Below, piece by piece: positions 52,899-61,357 of a stretch of 64,000 nucleotides of DNA. The DNA lies in assembly GCF_019916025.1 (NCBI RefSeq), contig NZ_CP079737.1, positions 2,170,001 through 2,234,000 of the forward strand, in the 5' to 3' direction. The notes below the pieces were generated by a model. The model saw nothing but the letters and a program-made list of their open reading frames with translations, did no database searches and was not told the origin of the DNA. A program made the translations under genes and the position numbers. The DNA is from Paraclostridium bifermentans (GTDB taxonomy: Bacteria > Bacillota > Clostridia > Peptostreptococcales > Peptostreptococcaceae). How positions within the stretch are numbered: the first letter of the stretch is position 1; the number at the start of each line of letters is the position of its first letter.

Positions 52899-54089
52899 TT
52901 ATAATTTATTACTTTTAAATAAAATGTGACTATTAGTTATATTAATTGCGTTACTTTTTTTTATATTTTTATCAATATAAAATTCAAAATCTTTTTTCTT
53001 ATTATCTACTATTTCTAAAATATTACCTGGAATAGTGTATATGTACTCTAATATAGCTTTTGTGTCATTTACAATTAAGTTGTCTTTATACAAATATTTA
53101 TCAATATTTTCAAAGTATTTATTTAGTATTAGTTCAGCATTATCAATACCAAACTTAGCAGATAATCTTTCTTCAGAAATTTTCATCTTTTCATTAAATC
53201 CTAGCAATAATTGTTCTAATTCTCTCATATGATCATTTCCAATAGTTGAACAATAAAACTGTCCTTTTTTATTTAATACTCTATGTATTTCTGATAATAC
53301 TTTGTCTAAGTCATTCATGTAAAATAATATATGATTTGCGATTACGATATCAAAACTTTCGTCTTCAAAAGGAATATCATTAGGATTTATTCTCTTAAAT
53401 GATAAATTTTTATTATATTTGTCTAAGTTTCCTTTAGCTTCATCTATCATGTCCTGACAAATGTCTGTTAGTGTTATGTCTATATCCATATCTATATTGT
53501 TTAAATTTTTTAACCATAAAGCTCCATTACCACATCCAATTTCTAGTACTCTACATTTTTTATTTAAATCCATATTTCTAAATACCCAGTTATACCATCC
53601 ATCTTTGTTTGAGCTAAACTTTTCTTGCAAAATTATATTTGCATTTAAATTAGATGAATCTATGTACTGTTGCAATAATTGCTCTTCACTTTCCAGAATT
53701 TTTATTATATCGATTGTATTATTTAAATCTAATTCTGGAGCACTTTCCATACTAGTCTCTGCAGTCTCTATTATGTCTAAAATTATTTTCATGTGATTTA
53801 TTTTATTTTTAATGATATTTTTTTGTAATTTAAAAGAATTAGCCATGTCATCTTTTCCAAAGCTTTGAGTTTCAATTTCCATAACTTCATCTAATGATAG
53901 ACCTAAATATTTTAATACTAGAATTTGTTTTAATTTCAGAAAGTCTTGTTCTGAATACAACCTGTGACCTTGATTGTTGTGATGTGATGGTTTTAGTATG
54001 CCTTTTGTATCATAGTACCTTATAGTTCTGATTGTTACACCAGCTTTTTTAGCAAATTCACCTGTAGTATATAACTTTTCCTCTTTCAT
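52899..54089 (-). CDS. MerR regulator fused to a SAM-dependent methyltransferase
   Basis: 396 residues. MerR winged helix at 6-75 (YTTGEFAKKAGVTIRTIRYYD, HHNNQGHRLYSEQDF), a helical linker to about 150, then a class I methyltransferase domain with motif I VLEIGCGNGALW (about 185-196), DITLTDICQDMIDEAK, and motif IV-like FDIVIANHILFYM. This suggests a sensor that controls its own promoter while methylating, or binding, a small molecule. GGGGG precedes the ATG at 54089. It ends 180 bases before arcA on the same strand. Confidence 0.88.
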   Translation of the reverse strand: MKEEKLYTTGEFAKKAGVTIRTIRYYDTKGILKPSHHNNQGHRLYSEQDFLKLKQILVLKYLGLSLDEVMEIETQSFGKDDMANSFKLQKNIIKNKINHMKIILDIIETAETSMESAPELDLNNTIDIIKILESEEQLLQQYIDSSNLNANIILQEKFSSNKDGWYNWVFRNMDLNKKCRVLEIGCGNGALWLKNLNNIDMDIDITLTDICQDMIDEAKGNLDKYNKNLSFKRINPNDIPFEDESFDIVIANHILFYMNDLDKVLSEIHRVLNKKGQFYCSTIGNDHMRELEQLLLGFNEKMKISEERLSAKFGIDNAELILNKYFENIDKYLYKDNLIVNDTKAILEYIYTIPGNILEIVDNKKKDFEFYIDKNIKKSNAINITNSHILFKSNKL

Positions 54090-54438
54090 TATATCTCCCC
54101 CAAATTCATTGCCTAATTATATTCTATAGGGTTACGTTACGTAACAGGCAATATATAATTTTAAATTTTTTATATTTTTTTCTTATTACTATTCTTATGC
54201 ATATTTAATTTTTAAAATTAAAGAATATAAATTTTAGTTAGTATTTTAATTTTTAAATAATTAAATATTATTAAATGCAATTATTTCCAGTACTTATTTT
54301 AATGATTTAATTATAAATCTAATTAATTACTCTATAAATATATTTTTACATATTAAATTTTAATTCACATATATAATAACAAAGGACTCAATTAAAACTT
54401 ATTAAAATAAGCCTATAAATTTATAAGGGAGGGGTTTT
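54090..54438. other. 349-base intergenic region between divergent genes
   Basis: Apart from the MerR promoter at 54121-54151 this stretch is almost pure A/T. A plus-strand TATAAT (54372-54377) could serve the alanine carrier gene, but no good -35 accompanies it. I see no riboswitch, RNA gene or small coding frame with an RBS. Confidence 0.6.
54121..54151 (-). promoter_or_regulatory. MerR-type promoter of the MerR-methyltransferase gene
   Basis: TTGCCT (54146-54151), a 19-base spacer and TAGAAT (54121-54126) on the minus strand. The spacer contains the perfect 7-1-7 palindrome GTTACGTTACGTAAC (54131-54145) abutting the -35, exactly as in the dyad at 33.4 kb. Self-activation by the fused regulator is expected. 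Confidence 0.85.
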
Positions 54439-55779
54439 ATGTTTGACGCTTTCAAACATTTAGTAGATTGGCTCTGGCTTTATCCTATCTTAATCATCTT
54501 AGTTGGTGGCGGGATAACTATGTCAATCACTTTAAGATTTTTTCAAATAACAAAATTACCATTTATATTAAAAGAAACATTTGGAAAAATATTTAAAAAA
54601 GGAGAAGGAGATGGCACAATTACTCCATTTCAAGCTGCTACATCTGCTTTAGCTTCTACAATAGGTGCCGCAAATATAGTAGGGGTACCTCTAGCTATAG
54701 CTACTGGAGGTCCTGGTGCTATATTTTGGATGTGGATTATTGCTATATTTGGATGTGCGCTTAAATACTCAGAAATTATATTAGGTATAAAATACAGGAC
54801 TAAAAATGAAAATGGTGAGTATGTTGGCGGTCCTATGTACTATCTTAAAAATGGTGCAAAAATGCCTCTTTTAGGTTCATTATTTGCGTTTTTCTTAATG
54901 GTTGAAATAGCTCCATCAATAGCTACACAATCAGCTTCAATTGTACAAACTGCAGAAACTATAAATATACCACCTATAATATCAGGTCTTGTAGTTGTAT
55001 TTATAGTCGGATTAGTTGTTTATGGAGGTATAAAAAGAATTTCAAAAGTTACAGAAAAATTAGTACCTTTTATGGCAATTGCGTATTTTCTAATAGCTCT
55101 TATAGTCGTGTTAGCTAACTTTGAAAATATACCCTCTACATTTAGCTTAATATTTAAAGGTGCTTTTAATCCTACTGCCGCTGCTGGTGGTTTTGCAGGA
55201 TCTGTTGTTTCTGCAACAATAAGAGCTGGTGCTGCTAGAGGAGCCTATTCAAACGAAGCAGGTATGGGTACGTCAACAATAGCTCACTCTGCCGCTGTTA
55301 CTGATTTTCCTGCAAGACAAGCTCTTTGGGGTGTATTTGAAGTAATAGTTGATACACTTTGTATATGTACAATAACAGCATTGTTAGTTTTAACTACAGG
55401 CACATGGTCTGGCGTTGGTGCTGACAAAGCTGCTGCTATGCCTTCAATAGCAGTTCAAAGTGTATTTGGGGCTAAGTTCGGTGGAGGTTTTTTAACTATT
55501 TGTATGCTTATGTTTGTTCTATCTACTTTAATAGTAATCATTTTTTATGGTGAAAAACAAGCCGAGTATTTATTCGGATTAAAAACATCCAAACTCGTTA
55601 GAATAGTTTATCTATGCTTTATAATGGTAGGAGCATTATGCAAGTTAGGTAATATAGTTGTTCTATTAGATTCTGCTTTAGCATGTGTTATAGCCACAAA
55701 CATGATAGGTGTAATAAAACTTCGAAAAGAAGTTAAAGAAGAGTCCGATAAATTCTTTGAATATCAAAATCTAAAGTAA
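54439..55779 (+). CDS. Alanine/glycine:cation symporter (AGCS family)
   Basis: 446 residues, about 11 membrane helices. AGCS marks: FQAATSALASTIGAANIVGVPLAI, GPGAIFWMWIIAIFGCALKYSEI, YVGGPMYYL, and GAARGAYSNEAGMGTSTIAHSAA. It imports alanine or glycine with Na+. GGGAGGGG precedes the ATG. Single-gene unit ending at a bidirectional terminator; ddl lies convergent beyond it. Confidence 0.94.
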   Translation: MFDAFKHLVDWLWLYPILIILVGGGITMSITLRFFQITKLPFILKETFGKIFKKGEGDGTITPFQAATSALASTIGAANIVGVPLAIATGGPGAIFWMWIIAIFGCALKYSEIILGIKYRTKNENGEYVGGPMYYLKNGAKMPLLGSLFAFFLMVEIAPSIATQSASIVQTAETINIPPIISGLVVVFIVGLVVYGGIKRISKVTEKLVPFMAIAYFLIALIVVLANFENIPSTFSLIFKGAFNPTAAAGGFAGSVVSATIRAGAARGAYSNEAGMGTSTIAHSAAVTDFPARQALWGVFEVIVDTLCICTITALLVLTTGTWSGVGADKAAAMPSIAVQSVFGAKFGGGFLTICMLMFVLSTLIVIIFYGEKQAEYLFGLKTSKLVRIVYLCFIMVGALCKLGNIVVLLDSALACVIATNMIGVIKLRKEVKEESDKFFEYQNLK

Positions 55780-55792
55780 TTTAAATAAAAAC

Positions 55793-55848
55793 AAAACAAG
55801 CTAACTTGATTTAGAGAGATATCTCTATTTTAAATTAGCTTGTTTTTT
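55793..55848. terminator. Bidirectional terminator between the AGCS gene and ddl
   Basis: AAAACAAGCTAA / TTAGCTTGTTTT outer stem with a nested AGAGATATCTCT palindrome in the loop and T-runs on both sides. Confidence 0.85.
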
Positions 55849-55851
55849 ATA

Positions 55852-56748
55852 TTAGTTTAAAGAATATTCTACTATTTTATTTATTAATTCACTAAATCCT
55901 ATTCCATTAGCTTTTGCACTTCTTGGAATTAAGCTAGTTTGTGTCATTCCTGGTAATGTATTTAATTCTAATACATATGGAACACCATCACTTATTATTA
56001 CATCTACTCTAACATAAGCTTTGCAGTTAAAAGCTTTCCAACACCCTTTAGATATTTCATTTACTTTTTCTTGTAATTCTTTTTCTAAGTAAACTACTTC
56101 TTCTGTAGCTCCGTTTGAACTATATTTTGATTCAAAATCGAAAAACTCTGAATTTGCCGTTATTGATATAGTAGGGAATACTTCTCCATTTAATATAAAT
56201 GATGTATACTCTCCACCTTTTATATATTTTTCTATCATTACACAGTCATCAACTTCTAGTCCTTTTTGTACTGCGTTTAATACTTCTTCTTTAGACTTTA
56301 TTAAAAATGTTGCTACACTTGATCCTCCACTATTCGGTTTTATAAATACTGGATATCCTATTTTTTCTATTTCTTCGTAATCTATATCTTCTATCTTTCT
56401 AACTACTGTCCATGGAGCTGTTGGTAAATTAGAATCTCTTAATATTTTTTTAGTCATATTTTTATCCATGCATAAAGCACTAGTTAATGGATTACATCCT
56501 GAGTATGGAATATCCATAGCTTCTAAAATAGATTGGACACATCCATCTTCTCCAAATTTACCATGAAGAGCTAAAAATGCAAAATCTATATCGTCTGTTA
56601 CCTTAGTAAATATATCTTTTTTATCATTTAATACAATCTTTACTGCTTCATGTTTATCTCTATCTATATTGTTAAAAACCTCTTCGCCTGATCTTAGTGA
56701 TACTTCTCTTTCAGAAGATATACCACCCATTATAACTGCTATTTTCAT
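55852..56748 (-). CDS. ddl: D-alanine--D-alanine ligase
   Basis: 298 residues, an ATP-grasp enzyme that joins two D-Ala for peptidoglycan. Motifs: VIMGGISSEREVSLRSGEEV, ALHGKFGEDGCVQSILEAMDIPYSG, CMDKNMTKKIL, VFIKPNSGGSSVA, and the metal-binding YVLELNTLPGMTQTSLIP. A normal-length enzyme with Tyr in the usual D-Ala subsite (IPYSG), not the VanA/D-lactate form. AGGAG precedes the ATG at 56748. Confidence 0.95.
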   Translation of the reverse strand: MKIAVIMGGISSEREVSLRSGEEVFNNIDRDKHEAVKIVLNDKKDIFTKVTDDIDFAFLALHGKFGEDGCVQSILEAMDIPYSGCNPLTSALCMDKNMTKKILRDSNLPTAPWTVVRKIEDIDYEEIEKIGYPVFIKPNSGGSSVATFLIKSKEEVLNAVQKGLEVDDCVMIEKYIKGGEYTSFILNGEVFPTISITANSEFFDFESKYSSNGATEEVVYLEKELQEKVNEISKGCWKAFNCKAYVRVDVIISDGVPYVLELNTLPGMTQTSLIPRSAKANGIGFSELINKIVEYSLN

Positions 56749-56844
56749 CTATCTCACTCCTAATTATTATCTTTTACGTCATTACTTATATAAACAGTAT
56801 ATGATTTATGGATTATATCTTAAAGTACCACGCATAGTCAAGTT

Positions 56845-57732
56845 TTATATATCAGTGGTTTTCTTATTATAAAATGGTTCTATATGAATTATAACTTGAG
56901 CACTTTCATTTATATTTTTTCTTATATAGGCTTCAATATCATGGTTTAATTTATGAGATTTTTCAACAGTTATATTAGGTTCAACCATTATATGCATATC
57001 AATGTGCACATCATTTTCACTACCTCTACTTCTAATGTTGTGAACATCTTTTATTTCATTAAAACTTTTAAGTATCTCTCTTATAGCCTCTTCATCAACT
57101 ATTGCTTTATCAACTAAAACATCTATCGTAGATTTAAAAATTTCATATGAAGCATGAAGTATAAACCCTGCAACAACTAAAGATGCAATAGGGTCAATTA
57201 TAGCTGGTAACCCTAATTTAACCCCAACTAAAGTTAATAAAACTCCAATAGAAACAAATATATCGCTTTTAGTATGAAGTGAGTCTGATATTAATATATA
57301 ACTATTTAGCTTTTTCCCAATTCTATATTCATAAGTACATACAAATACATTTATTATAAGAGTTAATATTAATACAAGCAAACTTCCAATTGTTATTGTT
57401 GGTTCAACTGGATTTTGAAATTTTGAAATGCCTTCAAAAATAATTTTCCCACCTATAAATAAAAGCATCGCCCCTATAAAAAGACCTGATATAACTTCAA
57501 ATTTCTTGTGTCCATACGGATGGTCTTTATCTTTTGGCTTAGATGCAATAGATACCCCTATTAAACCTACAATATTTGATGTTCCATCAGATATTGAGTG
57601 AAACCCATCAGCTGTCATACTTGCACTTTTTATAATACTACCAATTGCTATTTTTAATATTGCAACACCTATGTTTGCAAATAATATTATCCATAAAACT
57701 TGTTTTACTTTTTTATAATTATCAGATAACAT
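56845..57732 (-). CDS. czcD: CDF cation-efflux protein, probably Co2+/Ni2+ (CzcD-like)
   Basis: About 295 residues with six membrane helices and a C-terminal cytoplasmic domain. Metal-site motifs are visible: MTADGFHSISDGTSNIVGL, HPYGHKKFEVISGL and SDSLHTKSDIFVSIGV. The tail shows DVHIDMHIMVEPNITVEKSH. The frame is open to 57807, but AAGGAGG before the ATG at 57732 sets the start. The leader carries what I read as a NiCo riboswitch, which is why Co/Ni is favoured over Zn or Mn. Confidence 0.9.
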   Translation of the reverse strand: MLSDNYKKVKQVLWIILFANIGVAILKIAIGSIIKSASMTADGFHSISDGTSNIVGLIGVSIASKPKDKDHPYGHKKFEVISGLFIGAMLLFIGGKIIFEGISKFQNPVEPTITIGSLLVLILTLIINVFVCTYEYRIGKKLNSYILISDSLHTKSDIFVSIGVLLTLVGVKLGLPAIIDPIASLVVAGFILHASYEIFKSTIDVLVDKAIVDEEAIREILKSFNEIKDVHNIRSRGSENDVHIDMHIMVEPNITVEKSHKLNHDIEAYIRKNINESAQVIIHIEPFYNKKTTDI

Positions 57733-57734
57733 AC

Positions 57735-57860
57735 CTAACCTCCTTAATTTTATAAACAAAAATTCGCTTTGCTCATGTCGCTCAAATTTCATATCGTCAA
57801 CGTCCACTCGGCAAACTCGTGTCCCGTTACTAAAACGACTTTGTCATTTGCTCAAAAACT
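57735..57860. other. GC-richer non-coding segment before the CDF gene
   Basis: This stretch has many more G and C than its surroundings (CGTCAACGTCCACTCGGC, CGTGTCCCGTTAC and similar) and repeated TTCGCTTTGCTCATGTCGCT-like words. No frame with an RBS covers it, apart from a 25-codon extension of the CDF frame. It may be a dispersed repeat or RNA; I do not recognise it. Confidence 0.4.
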
Positions 57861-57946
57861 TTTTTGCGCTTAAAACCAAACTTATAAATTCCTATACCTG
57901 TTTAATCTACAATTTTTCGGTTTGTTAATTTCTAAAGCGCAAAAAA
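57860..57946. repeat. Inverted repeat downstream of the NiCo terminator
   Basis: TTTTTTGCGCTT (57860-57871) and AAGCGCAAAAAA (57935-57946) are perfect 12-bp complements, with inner AACAAAC/GTTTGGTT pairing. The right arm includes the T-run of the riboswitch terminator, so the two structures share bases. Confidence 0.65.
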
Positions 57947-57980
57947 ATCCATGGAAAAGTTTTTAAACTATCCCATGGAT
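57941..57980 (-). terminator. Intrinsic terminator of the NiCo-type leader
   Basis: ATCCATGG / CCATGGAT stem with an 18-base loop and seven T after it on the minus strand. Its first arm overlaps the last aptamer helix and the UGGGAUAG junction, so ligand binding would prevent termination. Confidence 0.85.
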
Positions 57981-58039
57981 TTATAATATCCACTGCTTCC
58001 TAAGAAACCCAGCACATAATAATACGTGCCTGATAACTC
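57965..58039 (-). ncRNA. NiCo (czcD) riboswitch aptamer
   Basis: Minus strand, 5' to 3': weak P1 strand GAGUUAU, junction CAGGC, hairpin GCACGUA/UAUGUGC, junction CUGGG, hairpin UUUC/GGAA, GCAG, hairpin UGGAU/AUCCA, junction UGGGAUAG and the P1 return AUAGUUU. This four-way layout with CAGGC, GGG, and GGGA-AG junctions matches my recollection of the NiCo aptamer. A promoter lies upstream, a terminator overlaps, and a CDF exporter follows, as in known czcD leaders. Confidence 0.8.
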
Positions 58040-58065
58040 TATTTAACATGTTAAAATTAATTTTA

Positions 58066-58094
58066 ATTCTATCAATTAAATACATTACTGTCAA
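58066..58094 (-). promoter_or_regulatory. Promoter of the NiCo leader and CDF gene
   Basis: TTGACA (58089-58094), 17 bases, TAGAAT (58066-58071) on the minus strand, with transcription expected to start about 20 bases before the aptamer. Confidence 0.8.
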
Positions 58095-58129
58095 TATTAA
58101 TTTATATTCAAATTAAGCTAATTATGTTC

Positions 58130-59311
58130 CTAATTATTTAAAAAATTTATTGCTCCTTCTACTAAAAGATTACATCCTTTTTCAAATACTTCTTCATTAA
58201 GCTTTACTTTTGGATTGTGAAGAGGATAAACTTCCTCTCCCTCTATTATTGTGTTTAATCCATAGTATACTCCAGGTATTTTTTCAAAGTAATAAGATGC
58301 ATCTTCGCTACCCATAGCTCCTTTAGGTAAAAGTATCATTGAGCTTTCACCCCATATATTTTTACAAACACTTAATAAGTCATCTACCATATCATTGTTA
58401 TTATTAAGTGCTGGATATCCATATTCATATTCATACTCATAACTTCCACCCATAGTCTTTGTTACCCCAGATACAATTTCTTCTAATCTTTTGTTTACAA
58501 AATCTCTAGACTCATTTTCTAAACATCTTACAGTTCCTAATATCTCCACATAATTAGGTATTATATTATATACTGGAGTTGCTGGTTGTTCACTTTTTAT
58601 ATTAGATATGCTTATTACAGTAGGGTTTTGAACATCATTTTCTCTTGTTAATATTCCTTGTATCATATTTATAATCTGATTTGTCATAAATATTGGGTCT
58701 TTTGAAAATTCTGGTGTTGATGCATGTGCACCTTTTCCTATAATCTTTATTTTAAATCTGTCTGATGATGCCATCATTCCTCCTTTTTTTGTTACAATCT
58801 GTCCAGGTTTAAAGTATGGTATACTCATAACATGTTGAGCTATAATAGCGTCTACTTTTGGATTTTCTAAAACTCCTTCATCCATCATTACTTTGGCGCC
58901 TCCTCCATACTCCTCTCCAGGTTGAAAAATAAGTTTAACTTGCCCATTTAACTTATATTCATTTTCTTTTAATATTTTTGCTGCACCTAAAAGCATTGCA
59001 GTATGTGCATCATGCCCGCATGCATGCATATTTCCATTTGTTGATTTAAACTCTAATCCTGTTTCCTCAGTTATAGGTAAAGCATCCATATCAGCTCTTA
59101 ATGCTATAACCTTTTTATTTGTTTTTTTACCTATCAAAGCTGAAAGTCCTGTACATGTTTCAAACTCTTTATACTCTATTCCCATACTATTTAATTCATT
59201 TTTAACATACTCTACTGTCTTTGGTAAATTCAACCCAATCTCCGGTATTTGGTGTAAATCTCTTCTACATTTAATTATGTATTCACTTATATTTTCTTTA
59301 TATCTTAACAT
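58130..59311 (-). CDS. M20-family amidohydrolase (hippurate hydrolase / aminoacylase type)
   Basis: About 393 residues. Metal and catalytic motifs: ALRADMDALPITEETGL, NGNMHACGHDAHTAMLLGAA, FQPGEEYGGGAKVMMDEG, KIIGKGAHASTPEF and the late LPKGAMGSEDASYYF. It removes N-acyl groups from amino acids or peptides in the cytoplasm; the exact substrate is unknown. GGAGG precedes the ATG at 59311; seven in-frame codons upstream are not used. Divergent from a LysR regulator that may control it. Confidence 0.92.
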   Translation of the reverse strand: MLRYKENISEYIIKCRRDLHQIPEIGLNLPKTVEYVKNELNSMGIEYKEFETCTGLSALIGKKTNKKVIALRADMDALPITEETGLEFKSTNGNMHACGHDAHTAMLLGAAKILKENEYKLNGQVKLIFQPGEEYGGGAKVMMDEGVLENPKVDAIIAQHVMSIPYFKPGQIVTKKGGMMASSDRFKIKIIGKGAHASTPEFSKDPIFMTNQIINMIQGILTRENDVQNPTVISISNIKSEQPATPVYNIIPNYVEILGTVRCLENESRDFVNKRLEEIVSGVTKTMGGSYEYEYEYGYPALNNNNDMVDDLLSVCKNIWGESSMILLPKGAMGSEDASYYFEKIPGVYYGLNTIIEGEEVYPLHNPKVKLNEEVFEKGCNLLVEGAINFLNN

Positions 59312-59470
59312 TTTAATTACCTCCAATATCAATAAATATTTTAAAATAAATTTGATGTATTCTTCACTTAATGTATAATTTAATATTACTACTAATTATT
59401 ATTTTGAAAAAATCTAAAATATTTATACCTATATATAAATAATATTTATACTTATGATTGGAGGATTAAT

Positions 59471-60379
59471 ATGAAACTTGAACAAATTGTATATGCTCTT
59501 GAAATTGCAAGATGTGGCTCTATATCTAAAGCAGCTAAAAATTTACTTCTAACTCAGCCTAATTTAAGCTCATCTATAAAGAATTTAGAGGATGATATTG
59601 GATTTAAAATTTTTCAAAGACTTCCTAGAGGTGTTTCTGTTACAACTAAGGGTAGTCAATTTTTAGAATACGCTGAGTCAATTTGTAGAGACGTAGAAAA
59701 TATCAATGCAATAGGATCAAATTCTAATTCATTAACTCCTATTAATTTTTCTTTATCTACTCAATCATTTTCTTACATAATGGATAATTTTTTAGCTCTT
59801 CATTCAAATTATAATAGCAATATTACTAATTTTAAAATTAAACATTCTCACTACTTTGAAGTTTTAGATGATGTTGTAAGAAAACAAGCAGATATTGGGA
59901 TAATATCTATATCAAACGAACATATGGATTTATGGAATAAACTTTTTAAATCTAAAAATATTGAATTTAATCCTATAACTTCTGGTAAATTACATGGTTA
60001 TATATTAGATAGTCACCCTCTATTTAATAAAGAAAAATTAGTAATTGAAGATCTATTTGAATATCCATTAGTTACATGTAATCATGATGACTATAATGCT
60101 TTGTATTCAAATGATTTTTATAAAAATAAATTATCTTTTAAAAATAATATACTTGTATCTGACTATGGAGCCTTAATCTATACAATGGAATCTGTAAATG
60201 CTGCAACTATAATACTAAAATTAGAAAATAGTTATACAAAATTGTATTTTGATAGCTCTCACAAAGGTCGTTATGTAAATATTGATATCTTACCAAAAAT
60301 TACACTTGGTTGGATCAAACTTATTGATTCTCCCATTTCACCCATAGCAAGTGAATTTATAGATTTAATAACAAAATAA
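59471..60379 (+). CDS. LysR-family transcriptional regulator
   Basis: 302 residues. Winged helix-turn-helix LEQIVYALEIARCGSISKAAKNLLLTQPNLSSSIKNLE at the N-terminus with the typical GFKIFQRLPRGVSVTTKG following, then a substrate-binding-like effector domain (about 90-300). GGAGG precedes the ATG. Its orientation away from the M20 amidohydrolase gene across 159 bases suggests control of that gene. Confidence 0.92.
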   Translation: MKLEQIVYALEIARCGSISKAAKNLLLTQPNLSSSIKNLEDDIGFKIFQRLPRGVSVTTKGSQFLEYAESICRDVENINAIGSNSNSLTPINFSLSTQSFSYIMDNFLALHSNYNSNITNFKIKHSHYFEVLDDVVRKQADIGIISISNEHMDLWNKLFKSKNIEFNPITSGKLHGYILDSHPLFNKEKLVIEDLFEYPLVTCNHDDYNALYSNDFYKNKLSFKNNILVSDYGALIYTMESVNAATIILKLENSYTKLYFDSSHKGRYVNIDILPKITLGWIKLIDSPISPIASEFIDLITK

Positions 60380-60407
60380 AAAATAGGAGTATACACTCCT
60401 ATTTTTT
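60378..60407. terminator. Bidirectional terminator after the LysR gene
   Basis: AATAGGAGT / ACTCCTATT stem, four-base loop, A-run before and T-run after, between the LysR gene and a convergent small gene. Confidence 0.85.
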
Positions 60408-60591
60408 ATTTTGTTAATGACCACTCATCATTCTTTATATATATTCTTTTTGTATTGCAGCTTCTATCCATTACAATTAAGCTATCGTCTTCTATGTTAT
60501 TGCTTAAAAGCATTAAATCATTATCCCTACAAAAATTTCTTGCAAGTTCTAATGCATCAGACTCCATATTTAGTTCTAATAATCTTCCCAT
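60406..60591 (-). CDS. Small hypothetical protein
   Basis: 61 residues, acidic N-terminal helix then two short strands (DDSLIVMDRSCNTKRIYIK). No signal or membrane segment and no domain I recognise. AAGGAG seven bases before the ATG at 60591 and a convergent terminator support it as a real single gene. Confidence 0.65.
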   Translation of the reverse strand: MGRLLELNMESDALELARNFCRDNDLMLLSNNIEDDSLIVMDRSCNTKRIYIKNDEWSLTK

Positions 60592-60657
60592 TTATTTTCT
60601 CCTTAAAAATATAATTTAACTCAATTTTATTATAATATATATTACCCTTTTAAAAAA

Positions 60658-60702
60658 TAAAAATCACTAGATATATGTTTTCTATATAACTAGTGATTTT
60701 GT
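60658..60702 (-). terminator. Terminator after the flavodoxin-like gene
   Basis: AAAATCACTAG / CTAGTGATTTT outer stem with inner TATAT/ATATA pairing and T-run on the minus strand. Confidence 0.8.
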
Positions 60703-60741
60703 TAAATATATATTTTGTTAATATTACAATGGGCTATTTTA

Positions 60742-61152
60742 TTAATTATAAGCTAATGCTAAATTATTATTTAAAACATCTACAAAATTATAAATTTTTT
60801 CTTCATCTTCTTTTTTAAAATGTTCTTCAAAGTTTATAAGTCCTGTAAATTCTTTTGGTAGATTATTATCGATATAATTTATTTGTTTTTCATCTTTGTT
60901 TACTGTGAAAAATCCTAATTTTTTAAATTTAAACTCTTCTATGTTATTTTCTATAAATTTTTGAATTTCAGTTGAAATTTCTCCATCTTCTAGGTTTATT
61001 CCTATTAATACATTTTCATATTTATCTAGGTAAAAAGATGAATTATATTTTGTATTTCTTACATCTACTTCTGAGTCTAATTTTTCTGATAAAGACATTG
61101 CTAAGCTTTTAGTTATTCCATTATTACTCCCATAAGCTATTAAAGTACACAT
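60742..61152 (-). CDS. Flavodoxin-domain protein
   Basis: About 136 residues, flavodoxin-like fold of the HemG / protoporphyrinogen-oxidase-like group: LIAYGSNNGITKSLAMSL corresponds to the FMN-phosphate loop, though with AYGSNNG in place of YASxYGxT, and LDKYENVLIGINLEDGE follows. The C-terminal half is short. GGAGG precedes the ATG at 61152; a frame extension to 61170 is not used. Possible redox partner of the neighbouring metal importer (inference). Confidence 0.75.
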   Translation of the reverse strand: MCTLIAYGSNNGITKSLAMSLSEKLDSEVDVRNTKYNSSFYLDKYENVLIGINLEDGEISTEIQKFIENNIEEFKFKKLGFFTVNKDEKQINYIDNNLPKEFTGLINFEEHFKKEDEEKIYNFVDVLNNNLALAYN

Positions 61153-61213
61153 TAACACTACCTCCACCAATATATAGTATATATTATTTATATTTTTTAT
61201 TCCTTATATGTTA

Positions 61214-61281
61214 TACTATATACTATTCATCATCTTTTTGCAACCATTTTCACGGAAAATTCCGTGTTATATATATAACAC
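61214..61281 (-). promoter_or_regulatory. Flavodoxin promoter with two adjoining palindromes
   Basis: The minus strand shows TTGCAA, 17 bases, TATAGT. Just upstream are the perfect palindromes CACGGAAAATTCCGTG (61251-61266) and GTGTTATATATATAACAC (61264-61281), overlapping by three bases. They resemble protein-binding sites but match no operator I know. Confidence 0.55.
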
Positions 61282-61326
61282 AATCTATATAGTGCATCTT
61301 ATTGATTAAGTTGTGTATATAAATAA

Positions 61327-61357
61327 AAAAAATAAACTCTAAATTAGAGTTTATTTT
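61327..61357 (-). terminator. Terminator after the metal-importer ATPase gene
   Basis: AATAAACTCT / AGAGTTTATT stem with a five-base loop, A-run before and T-rich sequence after, at the ATPase stop codon. Confidence 0.85.

Noticed and set aside
57990-58025. Resemblance to the SRP RNA GGAAGCAG motif
   Set aside because: The GGAA tetraloop and the long stem of 4.5S RNA are missing; the whole leader fits the NiCo aptamer better.
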